64,000 bases of DNA from Chaunax sp. Z400 (taxonomy: Eukaryota; Chordata; Actinopteri; Lophiiformes; Chaunacidae). The translations under genes were made by a program, and so were the position numbers. The notes under the pieces were generated by a model, which was given only the letters and a program-made list of their open reading frames with translations, searched no databases and was not told the DNA's origin. This document shows, piece by piece, positions 1-12,545 of the stretch. The DNA lies in the NCBI GenBank assembly GCA_037577475.1, contig CM075202.1, positions 23,202,729-23,266,728 of the forward strand. Reading direction: 5' to 3'. The stretch's first letter is position 1, and the number at the start of each line of letters is the position of its first letter.

Positions 1-602
1 TGTCGTTGAACTTGGCAGCAGGACACACACAGATGTCACTCACACAGCTGCATGTCAAACATAGCTGGATGTAAACGGTCCTCCCTTTGTGAGGACAGGG
101 TTTGTTAGGGATCACCTGTAGCCATCATACAGCAGCATGTTTACTGCTTTTCATCTGTAGTCTCTGTTTTAAAGGAGGTGTTGTACACAGATACATCTAA
201 CCATCAGAGCAAATAGCTGTCCCACACAGATCCAGCCTCATACATTACATTATGTAGTACAGCAGGAGTTCAACAAGCATCTAAAGACTAGGAGGCATTT
301 ATTAGAAGCAATATTTTAGATACACTATCTGCTGGATCAGAAAGACCAGGATTTCTGCCTGTATACTGTCAGCTTCAGGGATCTCTAAATGTTGGTGGAA
401 CAGGAAGTTCATCTGTTAGGGCAGTGCAGCACAGAGACAGCACATACTGGAGTTCTCTGGCTAAGTCTGTTAGTTATCTTTTAAATCTTCCAAAAAGGCA
501 GCATGTTTAAATGAGAATCACACTGTGGACTTTCTACATCACCTGGAGGCAAACGTTATCAGTGACCAATGAGAGCAGCTGACCAACACACACCGCAGAG
601 AT
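1..602. other. Intergenic, no gene seen
   Basis: Mixed-composition single-copy-looking sequence. I see no coding region, RNA gene or recognisable transposon here. Confidence 0.5.
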
Positions 603-915
603 AACCAGCTCCAATGAGCTTCAACCAGCTCCAACCAGCTTCAACCAGCTCCAACCAGCTCCAACCAGCTTCAGCAAGCTCCAACCAGCTTCAAACAGCT
701 TCAGCCAGCTCCAACCAGCTTCAGCAAGCTTCAACCAGCTTCAGCCAGCTCCAACCAGCTTCAGCCAGCTCCAACCAGCTCCTACCAGCTTCAGCCAGCT
801 TCAACCAGCTTCACCAAACTCCAACCAGCTTCAGCCAGCATCAAACATCTTCAAAAAGCTTCAGCCAGCTTCAAAACAGTTTTAACCAGCTTCAAACAAC
901 TTCAAAGTTAAGCAT
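603..915. repeat. Minisatellite, 10-bp unit (TCAACCAGCT)
   Basis: About 30 tandem copies of a 10-bp unit that alternates TCAACCAGCT, CCAACCAGCT and TCAGCCAGCT, decaying to the right. The 10-bp unit gives a 30-bp (10-codon) phase, so one plus-strand frame stays open as a repeated Asn-Gln-Leu-Gln-Pro-Ala-Ser motif. There is no splice or family evidence for a protein, so I treat the frame as an artefact. Confidence 0.9.
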
Positions 916-2420
916 CAGACAGCCATCTCTCTGCAGAGCTAACGGTGAAGCAGAGCGGCTGCTCTCCACTGCTGGAGATGTTAGTTATTCCAAAACAGAC
1001 AGGAGAATGGTACCATTTCTTTCAAAATCATTTTGTAACTTATTTATTCATTAATGCACTTAATTATTTAAAATAATGATTATAAAAATCATCAGGCCAC
1101 CATCAAAAAAGTAAAAGGAAACTGCCACTAGGCCGAGTTCAACACCGCCCATCTGTAGTCCTCCATGTTTTTATCCAGGTGTCAGGTAATTGCAGGTCAT
1201 CTCATCAATGAAACTTAGCAACAACACCGATATTTAACCTCTTATGGGCCAAAGACTAAGTAACCAAGACAAAAAATGATCACCATTAAAGTATTTAATA
1301 GCCATTCTGTCAGAAGGGGAGCCAAGGAAAGAGGTCTGCCATGAGTAACTGCAATCTGCACATCTGGTTGCTACAAGTTCCCATAAAGCAGTGGTTCCCA
1401 AACTTTTTTCTGAGGACGCACATTTTTAAAATGTCAAACCATCATGACCCAAATCAAAATAGGCCTTATCTATGAATTACAAGATTAACAATTTGTTCAT
1501 AAATGAACATTTCTGACCATTTTTACTGCCGTCTGCATCATCATATTATCTTGAATAGGTAAACCAGACATTTCAAAAGTGATATACATTTAAATTACAA
1601 CTACATTGTATGGTTATCGAAAATATATCCCGTACATATTTTAAATATTTTATAGATAAGATCAAATCAGTGCATTTAGGGGGGCGTGGTATCCCTTTGT
1701 TTTTATCTCCTCTGATCAAAATAGAAACATTTTAAATAGGCTACTTTATAAATGAGAAAATGCATCGATTCTGAGTAAACAGCCACTCATGTTCATGTTC
1801 ATATGTTCATATTTTTATTTGAGAACTTAAGTGCATTTTAAATTAAACGGGCACACATCAGTTAAACACACATTTTAACTACTTTATATGAGAAAAAATT
1901 AATTGCATTTTGTTGTAATTAACAGACTCATATTTCCCTCTCATCATTAAATCAAACAGAATATTGTTTGTTCTTTGTGTTCCAGTCAGGTGTACAAGAG
2001 GAGAGCAACACGCATATCAGGTGTAGCATTTAGTCTCTGGGCGGTAGCTAAGCTAACATTACCTGCAGCAGTCTGGTCCTTAGCTGGGTCTTGTCCCTGG
2101 TCTCTATCTATGCCTTTCTTTTTTATTAGCCAGGCATCCATGTTTGTGACCACCTGCAAAATCTGTTCATTACTTTGGCGGAAACTATGGCCGACACCTG
2201 GGTGCAAACCCAAACGGGTTCTGAACAAGGCATCGCCTGCCTGTCTCCAATGCCGCGCTATGACTGGCAGAACTCCATGTGTGGTGGAGCTAGCCACTTT
2301 ATAGTCTCCAGTCACCCAAACCTCAGTGTGGCAGGAAATCCCAGCATGCAGAAACAAACCTGTGTAATATGAAACATGATAACATGACTATGATAAAACA
2401 GCAGCTGGAACAGCGTCTGA
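916..2420. other. Intergenic, no gene seen
   Basis: A/T-rich sequence. The only recognisable piece is a hAT-like terminal motif near 1390, listed separately. Overlapping open frames on both strands at 1975-2357 have no domain I recognise and are probably chance or an old unidentified transposon. Confidence 0.45.
1390..1440 (+). mobile_element. Possible hAT-type terminal motif
   Basis: The segment starts CAGTGGTTCCCAAACTTTTT, which resembles the terminal inverted repeat of hAT (Charlie-like) elements. I do not see the partner end, so the element cannot be bounded. This rests on motif resemblance only. Confidence 0.3.
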
Positions 2421-2424
2421 TGGA

Positions 2425-2998
2425 GCTACTGGTTCAGACTGGGGTTTCTACTGGTCCAAACTGGTGTTACTGGATCAGGCTAGGGTTACTGGTTCAGACT
2501 GGGGTTTCTACTGGTCCAGACTGGTGTTACTGGATCAGGCTAGGGTTACTGGTTCAGACTGAGGTTTCTACTGGTTCAGACTGGGGTTACTGGTTCAGGC
2601 TGGGGTTTCTACTGGATCAGGCTGGGGTTACTGGTTCAGGCTGGGGTTTCTACTGGATAAGAATGGGGTTTTTACTGGTTCAGACTGTGGTTTCAACTGG
2701 ATCAGACTGGGGTTTCTACTGGTTCAGACTGTGGTTTCTACTGGATCAGACTGGGGTTACTGGATCAGACTGGGGTTTCTACTGGATCAGACTCAGATTA
2801 CTGGTTCAAGCTGGAGTTTCTACTGGATCAGATTGGGGTTACTGGTTCAGACAGTGGTTTCTACTGGATCAGACTGGGATTACTGGTTCAGACTGTGGTT
2901 TCTACTGGATAAGACTGGGGTTACTGGTTCAGACTGTGGTTTCTACTGGATCAGACTGAGGTTACTGGTTCAGACTGTGGTTTCTACTGGACTCTACT
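2425..2998. repeat. Minisatellite, 21/22-bp unit
   Basis: About 26 copies of a unit like ACTGGTTCAGACTGGGGTTT, with GGTTC/GGATC and GGGG/GTGG variants and 21- or 22-bp spacing. Two overlapping plus-strand frames remain open (repeats of Thr-Gly-Ser-Asp-Trp-Gly), which is explained by the repeat and is not evidence of a protein. Confidence 0.9.
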
Positions 2999-4039
2999 GT
3001 CAATTCAACCTTATTTCTCTAATATTATTAAAGCAGTCTGAGTGCCTATAGAAGGATAGAAACACGAATATGCCTCCCTGGCCACAGAAGAACATTGGAC
3101 CAGAACCAATGGCATAAAGTGTTAAAACATGGCTGACATTGTCAGTGTGAACTTTTTGCACCTTTTCAGGTACTCTAGGAATTCCTCCCTTGTGATAACA
3201 GAGTAGATGGCCCTGAGCTGTATCTGCTGCTATGGGAGTGTTACTACAGAAAATGATTGAACCTGGTCTGAAGTCAGTGATACAGTATTTTTACTGCTAT
3301 GCAAAGAGCAGGATGCTCCTCCATCCTGGCTGGTTCACAACATGCATACACTCTTGCTTGTTACTGACTGGTGATGGACAGATCGGCTCTGACTTCATCT
3401 GGATCTACAGGTACATTTTCACCAATGACTATGTCTGATGTGGAGACTTTGAATTCTTGGACATTTCACTGTAGTTAAACTGCATTGGGTACACATAACA
3501 CAGAGACACACTTATTATTCTGAAGCTGGGGGATCACTGCAGGTGATGTCATTCATACATTTCTCAGTAATGATGTATTTCTCCCATTAATGTTTTATTT
3601 TGATGTCCTGGTCTGCAGACAGCAGTGTGTGCACATCAGAAGGCATGACACCCAAGGATGTCCTGTCCATTATTAGTTATAGATCTGCTCACATGCTGGC
3701 ACAGAGGACTGAGAGAAGGTTGAGGCAGAAAGTCAAAAGACCTGATCCCCAGCAGAACCCAATATTTTCCTTTCACTAGCCCTAATCTACTGAAACAAAC
3801 AAACATGTGGTTCACTGAATAGACTTTTTTAAGTACCCACAACCAAAACATGTTAAATCATGAATAACCATCATTTAGTCATAACATAGAAATAACAGTC
3901 ATTGGTGCATTTCAGAGTAAACAATGATGTTGGTGAGATTTTTCTCTGCATGATTGAAAAGACCTGGTCAAGGTGATAATTTACCGTGTCTAATTAATGT
4001 CCTACTGAAACAACTGATGATGTCACGACTTCCACAAAA
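2999..4039. other. Intergenic, no gene seen
   Basis: No recognisable coding, RNA or repeat feature. Short open frames at 3232-3438 (+) and 3636-3851 (-) have no family resemblance. Confidence 0.5.
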
Positions 4040-4665
4040 CTGATGATGATGATGGTCGGAACTCTGCGGACACGTGCAGCACAGATGTTACAGATGTTAT
4101 CAGCCATAACATCGCACAGTGGAGGCAGATCACATTTAGTGACAAGTCCAGATTTAACTTGTACACAGCTGATGGTTGTAAGCGTGTGTATCGTCGCCGT
4201 GGGGAACGCTATCCTGCAGCATACATCCAAGAAGTGGACCATTTTGGTGGTGGTGTCATGATGTGGGGAGCCACTGCTAATGGATGGTTGTCAGACCTGG
4301 TCCACATCCATGGTACACTGACAGCCATCCGTTACAGAGATACGGTCCTGGGTCCACACGTCATTCCCAGGATACAGCAATCAGGCATCACCTTCATGCA
4401 TGACAATGCCAGACCACATGTGGCTCATGTCTGTCAGGAGTAGCCTACCTGGACCAGAACAATGTCGCTGTCCCTCCTTGGCCAGCATATTCACAAGATC
4501 TCAACCCAATAGAGCATCTGTGGGATGTTCAGGATCACCGGGTGAGAGAAAGAGAGATCCTGCTCCAGCAACACATGAACAACTTGTCACAGCTCTGCAG
4601 GAAGAATGGCATGTCATCCTACAAGTCCAGAATAACATCTTATCCATTCAGGAGGTGTAAAGTAG
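4040..4665 (+). pseudogene. Tc1/mariner transposase remnant (DD34E type)
   Basis: Remnant of a Tc1-like transposase, the enzyme that cuts and pastes its own element at TA sites. The catalytic-domain signature is visible: FSDKSRF with the first Asp codon at 4141, the GGGVMMWGA block, HDNARPH with the second Asp codon at 4402, and QDLNPIEHLWD with the Glu codon at 4511. An apparent 5-bp insertion near 4441 creates a TAG stop after CQE and shifts the frame, so the DDE triad is split between two frames. The N-terminal helix-turn-helix part is not recognisable, and neither terminal inverted repeat was found. It is inactive. The C-terminal decay product continues to about 4660. Confidence 0.88.
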
Positions 4666-5529
4666 TGATAAATGCTGGAGGTGGTCACATGTTACTGACT
4701 GTTGTTGTTGTTCTCTGTCTCACCATCCACAAACACCAAGACAAAAACCACTAATCTACACAAAAATGATTTTTCCATATGGCTGAAGGGTGAGTAAAGA
4801 TGTGTAAACCATAATTTGCCTTTGATATTAAATATGAACAGGGTGACATGAAATCCCACAAAATGATGCTGTTTTGCTGTTGCTCAGTATATTTATGGCC
4901 TGCTTACAGAACAGTCCTCCATGTCAATGATAGGAGGGTTCCTTTTATAAGGCCTCAGGGTTTTTTTACCCACTTGTGCTTTTTTTCTTTTACATTATGT
5001 CATCCGTTTAAATTTTGTTGTATGCACTGAATGAATGAATGAATGAATGAATAGATGGCAGTGTGCTGCATCAGGATTTTAAAGGGAATGTGGGATGACA
5101 CTGAGCCCAGTGAGGCCAGACTCAGAGCTCATCTAGGAGATTGTCACCACATCAGTGTTATGGCTAAACCTGTCCAAAGTGTTGTTCCATGGGATCCACG
5201 TGTTTAAGAGTGCTAGGATGTTCTGTGTGTTGTGCTGGGAAGGCTCTGTGTGTTCTTCACACACACTAAAGGATACCTTGTGTATCTGGAGGAGATGTAA
5301 GAGGCATGGCAGAGAGGCAGTACCTGATGACCTGGGATGAGAAAAGGTCACAAGTCAGACCTCACATCAGACCTCCAGCATTGGAGGTGTGTACAGCCTG
5401 TACTTCATAGTTACCCTGTAACTAAAGGTAATAACCAGTGGAGAACTATCATCATATATATCTACCTCACACTGTAACTACAGAGAACTACAGGATAAAT
5501 TGACGATGCTTTTCCTGAGACACACATGG
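4666..5529. other. Intergenic with short GAAT microsatellite
   Basis: A (GAAT)n tract lies at about 5029-5053, comparable to the simple-repeat tails of fish retroposons. Nothing else is recognisable. Short open frames on both strands at 5133-5351 are unremarkable. Confidence 0.5.
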
Positions 5530-6735
5530 GAGATGGATAGTTGTTGTTTAGATGGATAGTTGTTGTTTAAATGGATAGTTGTTGTTTAGATTGTTAGTTG
5601 TTGTTTGGATAGGTCTTGTTTGGATTGATAGTTGTTATTTAGATTGATAGTTGTTTAGATCGAGAGCTATTTAGATCGATAGTCGTTGTTTAGATTGATA
5701 GCTGTTTAGATTGACAATTTTTTGTTTAGATTGATAGTTGTTTAGATGACAATTGTTGTTTAGATTGATAGTTGTTGTTTGGATTGATAGTTGTTTCGAT
5801 CGATAGTCATTGTTTAGATTGATAGTTGTTTAGATTGACAGTAGTTGTTCGGATCGATAGTTGTTTAGATAGATAATTGTTTAGATTGATAGTTGTGGTT
5901 TAGATAGATAGTTGTTGTTAAGATCGATAGTTGTTTAGATTGATAGTTGTTTAGATCGAGTTGTTGTTTAGATTGATAATTGTTGTTTAGATTGATAGTT
6001 GTTCTTTAGGCTGATAGTTGTTTAGATCGATAGTCATTGTTTCGATCGATAGTTGTTTCGATCAATAGTAATTGTTTGGATCGATAGTTGTTGTTTATAT
6101 TGACAGTTGTTGTTTGGATCGATAGTTGTTGTTTAGATCGATAATTGTTTAGATTGATAGTTGTGGTTTAGATAGATAGTTGTTGTTAAGATCGATAGTT
6201 GTTTAGATTGATAGTTGTTTAGATGAAGTTGTTGTTTGGATTGATAATTGTTGTTTAGATTGATAGTTGTTCTTTAGGCTGATAGTTGTTTAGATCGTTA
6301 GTTGTTTAGATCGATAGTAATTGTTTGGATCGATAGTTGTTGTTTATATTGACAGTTGTTGTTTGGATCGATAGTTGTTGTTTAGATGGATTGTTGTTTA
6401 GATTGATAGTTGTTGTTTAGATTTTTAATTGTTTTTTAGATTGATAATTGTTGTTTAGATCAATAGTTGTTGTTTGGATTGATAATTGTTGTTTAGATCA
6501 ATAGCTGTTGTTTAGATCAATAGTTGTTGTTTAGATCGATAATTGTTGTTTAGATTGATAATTGTTGTTTAGATCGATAGTTACTGTTTACATTGATAGT
6601 TGTTTAGATGGATAGCTCTTGTTTAGATCAAAAGTTGTTGTTTAGATCAATAGTTGTTGTTTAGATTGATAATGGTTTAGATCGATAATTGTTGTTTAGA
6701 TTGATAGTTATTTAGATTGATAGCTTCTGTTTACT
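5530..6735. repeat. Minisatellite, GATAGTTGTTGTTTAGATT-type
   Basis: A 1.2-kb array of degenerate units of about 14-20 bp (GATAGTTGTTGTTTAGATT, with a short form GATAGTTGTTTAGATC). Length varies by loss of a GTT triplet. Blocks repeat internally: the run around 5878-6010 recurs around 6140-6290, including the TTCTTTAGGCTGATAG variant at both places, so there is a second-level duplication of about 260 bp. Confidence 0.88.
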
Positions 6736-8590
6736 GCTTCTCCTCCTTGTTCTATTTGAACGTTTTCACTGTTTGATTTCGGAGTCTGTCACATTTCCAT
6801 AGCTGTTCTACTGCTGCTAACTTAATGTTAAGACTTGATACAACCGGCCCTAGTGTTAAGGAACAGTTCCAATATGTGTGCAGTCATTTCAGACTTCTAA
6901 ACAATGAAAAGAACCTGGGGAGTTTGGTTTCTTATTTAGATATTAAACCAGTATTAGCTTGCACTTTGATGCTCTGCTAGTTATTGAAGGTTGACTTCAT
7001 TTATACTCATAATATGCTGCTGAGTCAGTTCAGAGACGATCCAGTCTCTTACAGGAGAACCAACATCTGTCATAGTGATGTTAAAGGTTAATAACATGTA
7101 ATAGGAATGCTATTTACATGAAATTTGTAGCACTCTCAAATTAAACATTTAAGTATATAAACAAGTAGAACTACACCTCCTAAAATTAGAGCTCACAGTA
7201 AATTAGACTTTAATCATGGATGAAAGGATGGGGAGACAAGAATGGGTTCTGTCTGTCTGCCTGTCTGTCTGTCTGTCTGTCTGTCCATTTGTCTGGAGAG
7301 GAAATGATCACAGGAGGAGAACTGGACTCTTTACCTGAGAGCAAAAACATGAGCACTTATGTAGGAACACTTTTCTAGCCCTCCATAAATGCTGTTATCC
7401 CTTAAGTAAATGAGCCCATTTCTGTCCTGAAACACAAACTGGCAGACTGAATGGTGATGGAAAACTGCCAAAGTAAATGTGTGTTTAATCTTTGTCAAAG
7501 ATTTATTCCAGTCACTTCAGCAACATCACTGAAGTACCTAAAAATATCTTCCTAGAAGTCCACACTGTGAGCTTCCAAGGCTGTTTTTACATTTCTTTGA
7601 AGCGACCGATACAAACTCTGTGATAGAAACAATTCAATATGGCTCTGGTTCCATAAATGGGAAAAACTCTGTGTAAACAGTACATCTCATTTACAAAGTA
7701 ACTGTGTTTACCAACAGTACATGTTTCATGAAGTGTTGCTGTGCCCCTGTGGTAACATCCTACATGTTTCCACTAAGTGGTGAACCTCGCTCTTTAATGG
7801 ATTGAGTGATGATTGGAGTTGAAGTAGAGGACAGGAGTGAGGTGACTGGGTGAACTGGTTTTAGTGTTTGTTCTCATGGTGTGGCTGAAAGTGGAGGACT
7901 GAGCTGCCTGTTTCTGAGCATCTGAGGAAACCAAAAAGGAAACAAGAAAATAGCCTCTAAGGTTCAAACCACATGAGGAATGCTGGTTCTGAAGGAAACG
8001 GTGGTGTACACAGAACATATTAGTGTGCAGCATTATGGCTGCAAATGAACAGCAGGAGGACATTCAGCATTTGTTATGTCAGTGGTTGTCTTCTATAAGG
8101 CTGGACCTGCAGAACCACTCTTGGTTTCCGTTATTATGAGCCACATTTTGAAGAAGGTGGAGGAAACAATTTGATGGGGCCAATTCTGCATCTAACAATC
8201 TGAGGATGCTTTCACACCTGCCTTGTTTGGTCAGGACTTTCTGACTTTTCAGTTATATCCAGACCAAAATTGCAGGTATGAAACCTCCCCCAGACCAAGG
8301 TCCGGATCAAAGACTCAGTCTTTGGCCGGGATGAAACTGAACAGTTTCCTAAGTTCAGTTCATTTACAGTGTGAAAACACTTTTTGGATGGTTCGGACTT
8401 TCGGACCAATAACTGGAAGTTACAGCAGGCTACCATCGCCAATAAACAAAGGAAGAAGAAAAACAAATAACAGAAGATAGAAATGTGCGGTAACACGTAC
8501 TGTATTTATAGTGATGCGGTCCAATGAAAAAAAATCAAAAGTCAACTGGAAAAAACACATTTTCTACGAGGATGAGAGGATGGGGGGGGG
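6736..8590. other. Intergenic; CTGT microsatellite at 7249-7288
   Basis: A (CTGT)n tract sits at about 7249-7288. From about 8200 to 8470 the text (TGCTTTCACACCTGCC, GGTTCGGACTTTCGGACC) is reminiscent of fish MITE families that begin with TTTCACACCTG, but I cannot delimit an element. No host gene is evident. Confidence 0.4.
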
Positions 8591-8752
8591 CAGGACAGCA
8601 GTGACACCTGATGTCCTGTGATGAACTGGTGACTTGTTCGGGGTGAACCCCTCCTCCCACTTAAAGTCAGCTGGGATAGGCTCCAGCTGCCCTGCAACCC
8701 TACACAGGATAAGTGGTTACAGAACATGAATGAAGTGAATGAATGAATCATT
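8591..8752 (+). mobile_element. 3' tail of a fish LINE/SINE
   Basis: Contains the characteristic retroposon 3'-tail wording: GATGAACTGGTGAC, AGCTGGGATAGGCTCCAGC and GGATAAGTGGTTACAGAA, ending in a simple GAAT repeat. Such tails are recognised by a LINE reverse transcriptase and terminate in short tandem repeats. The body is 5' truncated. The family is not assigned. Confidence 0.55.
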
Positions 8753-9000
8753 CCACAATGGTGACCCTTATCTTTCTCTTACCCTCATTGTCATGGAGTA
8801 ACATGAGGTGATGGTGGTGGACCAATGGAACGACAATGAGCCTCAGGATCTCATCACAGTACCTCTGTGCAGTCAGACTGACACCATACTGCTGTCTGCC
8901 AACTAAACGGTACAGTGATTCATCTGTGATGAGAAGTCGTCTCCAACGTACCAGATGCCATCGAAGATGAGTCAAGTCAACCATGTACAAGTACGCCGTG
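8753..9000 (-). pseudogene. Second Tc1-like transposase remnant
   Basis: On the minus strand the translation runs HLRWHLVRWRRLLITDES (first Asp at about 8923), then GVSLTAQRYCDEILR, then LLHDNEGKRK with the second Asp near 8790. These match the central blocks of Tc1-like transposases. The two catalytic aspartates are only about 45 residues apart instead of roughly 90, so an internal segment has been lost while the frame stayed open. The N-terminal DNA-binding part and the C-terminal Glu region are absent. It sits directly beside a LINE tail; the damage differs from that of the 4.1-kb copy. Confidence 0.72.
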
Positions 9001-9221
9001 AGATGAAGCAATGTTTCTCCAGACATAGGACTTATATAAAGTGACAATTTAGGACAACATGGGTAAGACATCATAAATAGAACAAACAACAGGAAACAAA
9101 ACGATGTACAAGCAGCCGACCAGTCTACCCAGTACTGTTTAAAGTGAATATGTGTAAAATGATGCAGGTATTATAAGACTAGACTATGTAAACAATGTAG
9201 AAAAAATGTAAACAGGACACA

Positions 9222-9672
9222 ATGGACCTGGAACTCTAACCTGGCTCTATAACCTCAACCTATAACCTGGAACTGCAACCTGAAACTGGAACCTGGAACT
9301 GGAACCTGGATCTATAACCTCAACCTATAACCTGGAACTGCAACCTTGAACTGCAACCTGAAACTGGAACCTGGAACTGCAACCTTGAACTGCAACCTGA
9401 AACTGGAACCTGGAACTGCAACCTGGATCTATAACCTCAACCTATAACCTGGAACTGGAACCTGGAACTACAACCGGGAACTGGAACCTGGATCTATAAT
9501 CTCAACCTATAACCTGGAACTGGAACCTGGATCTATAGCCTCAACCTATAACCTGGAACTGCAACCTGGATCTATAACCTCAATCTATAACCTGGAACTA
9601 TATAACCTGGATCTATAACCTGGAACGATATAACCTGAATCTATAACCTGGAACTATATAACCTGTAACTCT
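9222..9672. repeat. Minisatellite, AACCTGGAACT/AACCTATA units
   Basis: Tandem 11-13-bp modules (AACCTGGAACT, GCAACCTGAAACT, AACCTGGATCT, ATAACCTCAACCT) arranged in longer compound blocks of about 55-70 bp. It ends in repeated CTGGAACTATATAAC. Confidence 0.85.
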
Positions 9673-11150
9673 AACTGATACTGTTCCATTTCTGGCCTTT
9701 ACAGCACTAGTGACCCAGTAAACTCACACACCAACATGTAATATGAACACTCCTTGATTCGATTCACTGAGTGAGGCACAGAGAAGAGACAACAGTCGGA
9801 GAAATAAGTGAGTTAGAAGAAAGTAAATCCACTTAGCATGCTCTAAATACAGAATTAGACAGTAGGACTGGTGTTAATCAACAGTGGTGATGTGAAAGTT
9901 CTACTATCAGGCAAATTACAGAGAATCTTTTGAGCAAACAGCCACAAATCTTGATTTAGGATATTTTCTGTGACACTGAGTCACAACTTATGCTCTACAT
10001 TTTCATGTTATGGAACTTTGTTTTTCTTTGAATTTTCATATTCTTATATACTTTTGTCTGGGCTTTACTAACTCTGTGAGTAGAGGAAAATGGTCACGTT
10101 GTTCAATACAGTTATAAAACAAACCTCACCTGACCCCCTTCCCCCTTAGATGCCACAGAACGGAAATGGTGTAATGTATTTGTTGCATAAAGTCATACGT
10201 CTTTTATTAATTCATACATTTTGTTTTGTTTCATTCCTACTTCTGACCATCTGTACCTTGTGTTTTAACATAAATGGTAACTTAGATAATAGCAGCAGCA
10301 AACCCACCAAGTGTATGCACAGATAGTTGAGATGTTTTTCATCACTGTGGTCACTTTCAAAAGAACACACAACTGAAATCTCCTTCCCCATATTTGTCCA
10401 AGTGTTTAATAGTGCAAAGAAGTCTGAGAGGTTCTTCACACAGAGATAACTGCCCGGTGAACAGTAGAAATGTCCCGTTCACATCACAAGCTTGCCAGGA
10501 AAGCTTTATATTTGTGTGTTGACTGACAATTCATTGTGTTGCGCCAAACCATATGAAACTCTTTTTTGCCACAAGCCTCTGCATTGGCAGCCCCTAACAA
10601 AATGGTCCCATTGAAATGAATGAGGAGGCTGCATGCTCATGTAGCACTGATGTCTAAAGGCAGCCTTTTACTATCACCACAGTATGAAACAGTGGAGACG
10701 TTCAGCTGTGAGGTTGTCACTTACAACTACTCTTCATTTTCTTCAAGTGGGCATGCTCAAACCAGTCTAAACTTGTTTCCATGATGGTTGGAGTCCTTTT
10801 AAAATGAGGATATTTAAATCTCCAAAGCTTGGTTCACATACCAATATCAGCATGAAACACACATTAGCAGTGGTATGAAGTGAGATGTGGGAAGGATAAT
10901 AATTAGGATGAAATTCAGAGAAGGAAATGCTTTGATAGAAGTCATTACAAAGAGTCTCAAAGTAAAAAAAGAGTGATTGTTTGGAGCCGAGGTAATTTAT
11001 TTGGTTTTCTAGTTATCATGTTCCTGCGTCTTAAATGCCTCGTGAAATTCTTTGGGATTTCCAGGCAGTGCACTGAGCATGAAACAGAAACAGAGAAATT
11101 ATTCCTTTTATAGCAAAGGATTTTTGGCTTTTGACTGTGTCCCTCCCCCT

Positions 11151-11153
<3 letters not shown>
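9673..11153. other. Intergenic, no gene seen
   Basis: A/T-rich sequence with no recognisable gene or repeat. The minus-strand open frame at 10212-10439 has no identifiable domain. Confidence 0.5.

Positions 11154-11234
<81 letters not shown>
11154..11234. repeat. (CA)n microsatellite
   Basis: An uninterrupted run of about 40 CA dinucleotides. Frames through it encode only Thr-His or Val-Cys repeats. Confidence 0.98.
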
Positions 11235-11236
<2 letters not shown>

Positions 11237-11281
11237 CACCTCTTGTTCAGAGGACAAGTCCAAAAAACATACACATTTACA

Positions 11282-12545
11282 GAAATGGGTCTACCCCAGG
11301 ATCTCAGGAGGCATCCGGGGGGCATCCTTACCAAATGCCTGAGCCACCTCAGCTGACTCATCTCAATGTGAAGGAGCAGTGGCTCCACTCTGAGCCCCTC
11401 CTGAACTCCTCACCCTATCTCTAAGGGTGAACCCAGACACCCTGCGGAGGAAGCTCATTTCAGCCGCTTATATCCGCGATCTTGTTCTTTCGGTCATTAC
11501 CCAGAGCTCATGACCATAGTTGAGGTATGGTCATGAATGGTAAATCGAGAGCTTTGACTTGTAGTTTAGCTCCATTTTCACCACAACAAATTGATACAGA
11601 TTGATACGCCGCCCATTCTTCCCTAACTCTTGAACAAGACCTCAAGATACTTGAACTCCTCCACTTGGGGCAGCAACTCATCCCTGACCTGGGGATGAGC
11701 TGACAACCCTTTTCCGAATGAGAACCATGGCCTCAGACTTGGAGGTGCTGATTCTCATGACAGTCAGAGGTCACGGCATGATGAAACTAACAGGACCACA
11801 TCATCTGAAAAAACCAGTGACTTTTGGCGACTGCCAACGCTGCACTCTGCTTGGCCTGCCGATACTTGTCAACTGCCTCAGGAGTCCCACAGGCTAACCA
11901 TGCCCCGTGGGACTCCTTCTTCAGCTTGAGGTGTCCACCACCTGGTTCTGGAATTACTGCTGCGACAGGCACCCACAACCTTACGGCCACAGCTCCAGGC
12001 AGCCACCTCAACAATGGAGGTGCAGAACATAATCCATTCGGACATAGTCCATTCGGAATAAGACCGACTCTATAGCTACCTTAAATCGCCAGTTTTCCTT
12101 ATGGGCATTCTGTATTGGAAAGCTAGCGGAAGCAGCTAACAGTTTTCAAACATTCATAATAAGCGTGCGCTGTTAAATAATGAGCAACATGCTATAATAT
12201 ACATTGAAATTGACTCACCGCTGAGAGTAGAAAGTCTGATAATGCAATTTGTTGAGAACGCTACACATTCACCTCCAGCACAAGCACACGCCAACCAGCC
12301 AGAGTGCAGAAAGAGGAAGTGATGCTGTCCTGACCCTGATACATATAGCAATCCGGGATTGGATTGTTAAAAAATATGTCATAAATAAATAGAATTACTT
12401 TTTAAACCTGGGTTACACTAGCACAGAAGTCCAATAACTGAACACCACTCGAGTTCAGATCAGGCAGGCCGTTCCTCCCAATCACACCCCTCCAGGTCAC
12501 ACTGTCGTTGCCCATGTTAGCGTTGAATTCCCCAACAAGAAAGAA
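11282..12545 (-). mobile_element. Deleted APE-type LINE, copy 1
   Basis: Non-LTR retrotransposon remnant read on the minus strand. From 12545 to 12415 it holds part of the endonuclease domain (GLPDLN, then the segment encoding the SerGly...Leu-Leu run). From about 12057 to 11830 it holds the EN-RT linker (GAVAVRLWVPVAAVIPEPGG, ACGTPEAVDKYRQAKQSAA). From about 11825 to 11282 it holds the C-terminal reverse transcriptase. At about 11806-11820 a degenerate FSDD catalytic motif is directly joined to the linker, showing that the RT fingers and palm were deleted. The stretch 12058-12414 replaces about 320 bp present in copy 2 with unrelated sequence. The 3' tail is missing; the 5' side runs into the AATCT satellite. 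The clade is not assigned. Confidence 0.82.
12058..12414. other. Unidentified insertion/replacement inside LINE copy 1
   Basis: By comparison with copy 2 (57890-58208), the LINE sequence stops after GTCCATTCGGA and resumes at GCACAGAAGTCCAATAAC. The intervening ~357 bp shows no similarity to the LINE and no transposon ends I recognise. Confidence 0.5.

Noticed and set aside
614..1054. 146-codon frame rich in Asn-Gln-Leu-Gln
   Set aside because: It lies over a 10-bp minisatellite whose phase keeps one frame open, and the non-repeat C-terminal part has no recognisable domain.
1986..2357. 123-codon minus-strand frame
   Set aside because: No domain, signal or family motif recognised, and an equally long frame overlaps on the other strand.
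11031..11424. Frames through the CA tract (Val-Cys or Thr-His runs)
   Set aside because: Low-complexity translation of a microsatellite joined to antisense LINE sequence.
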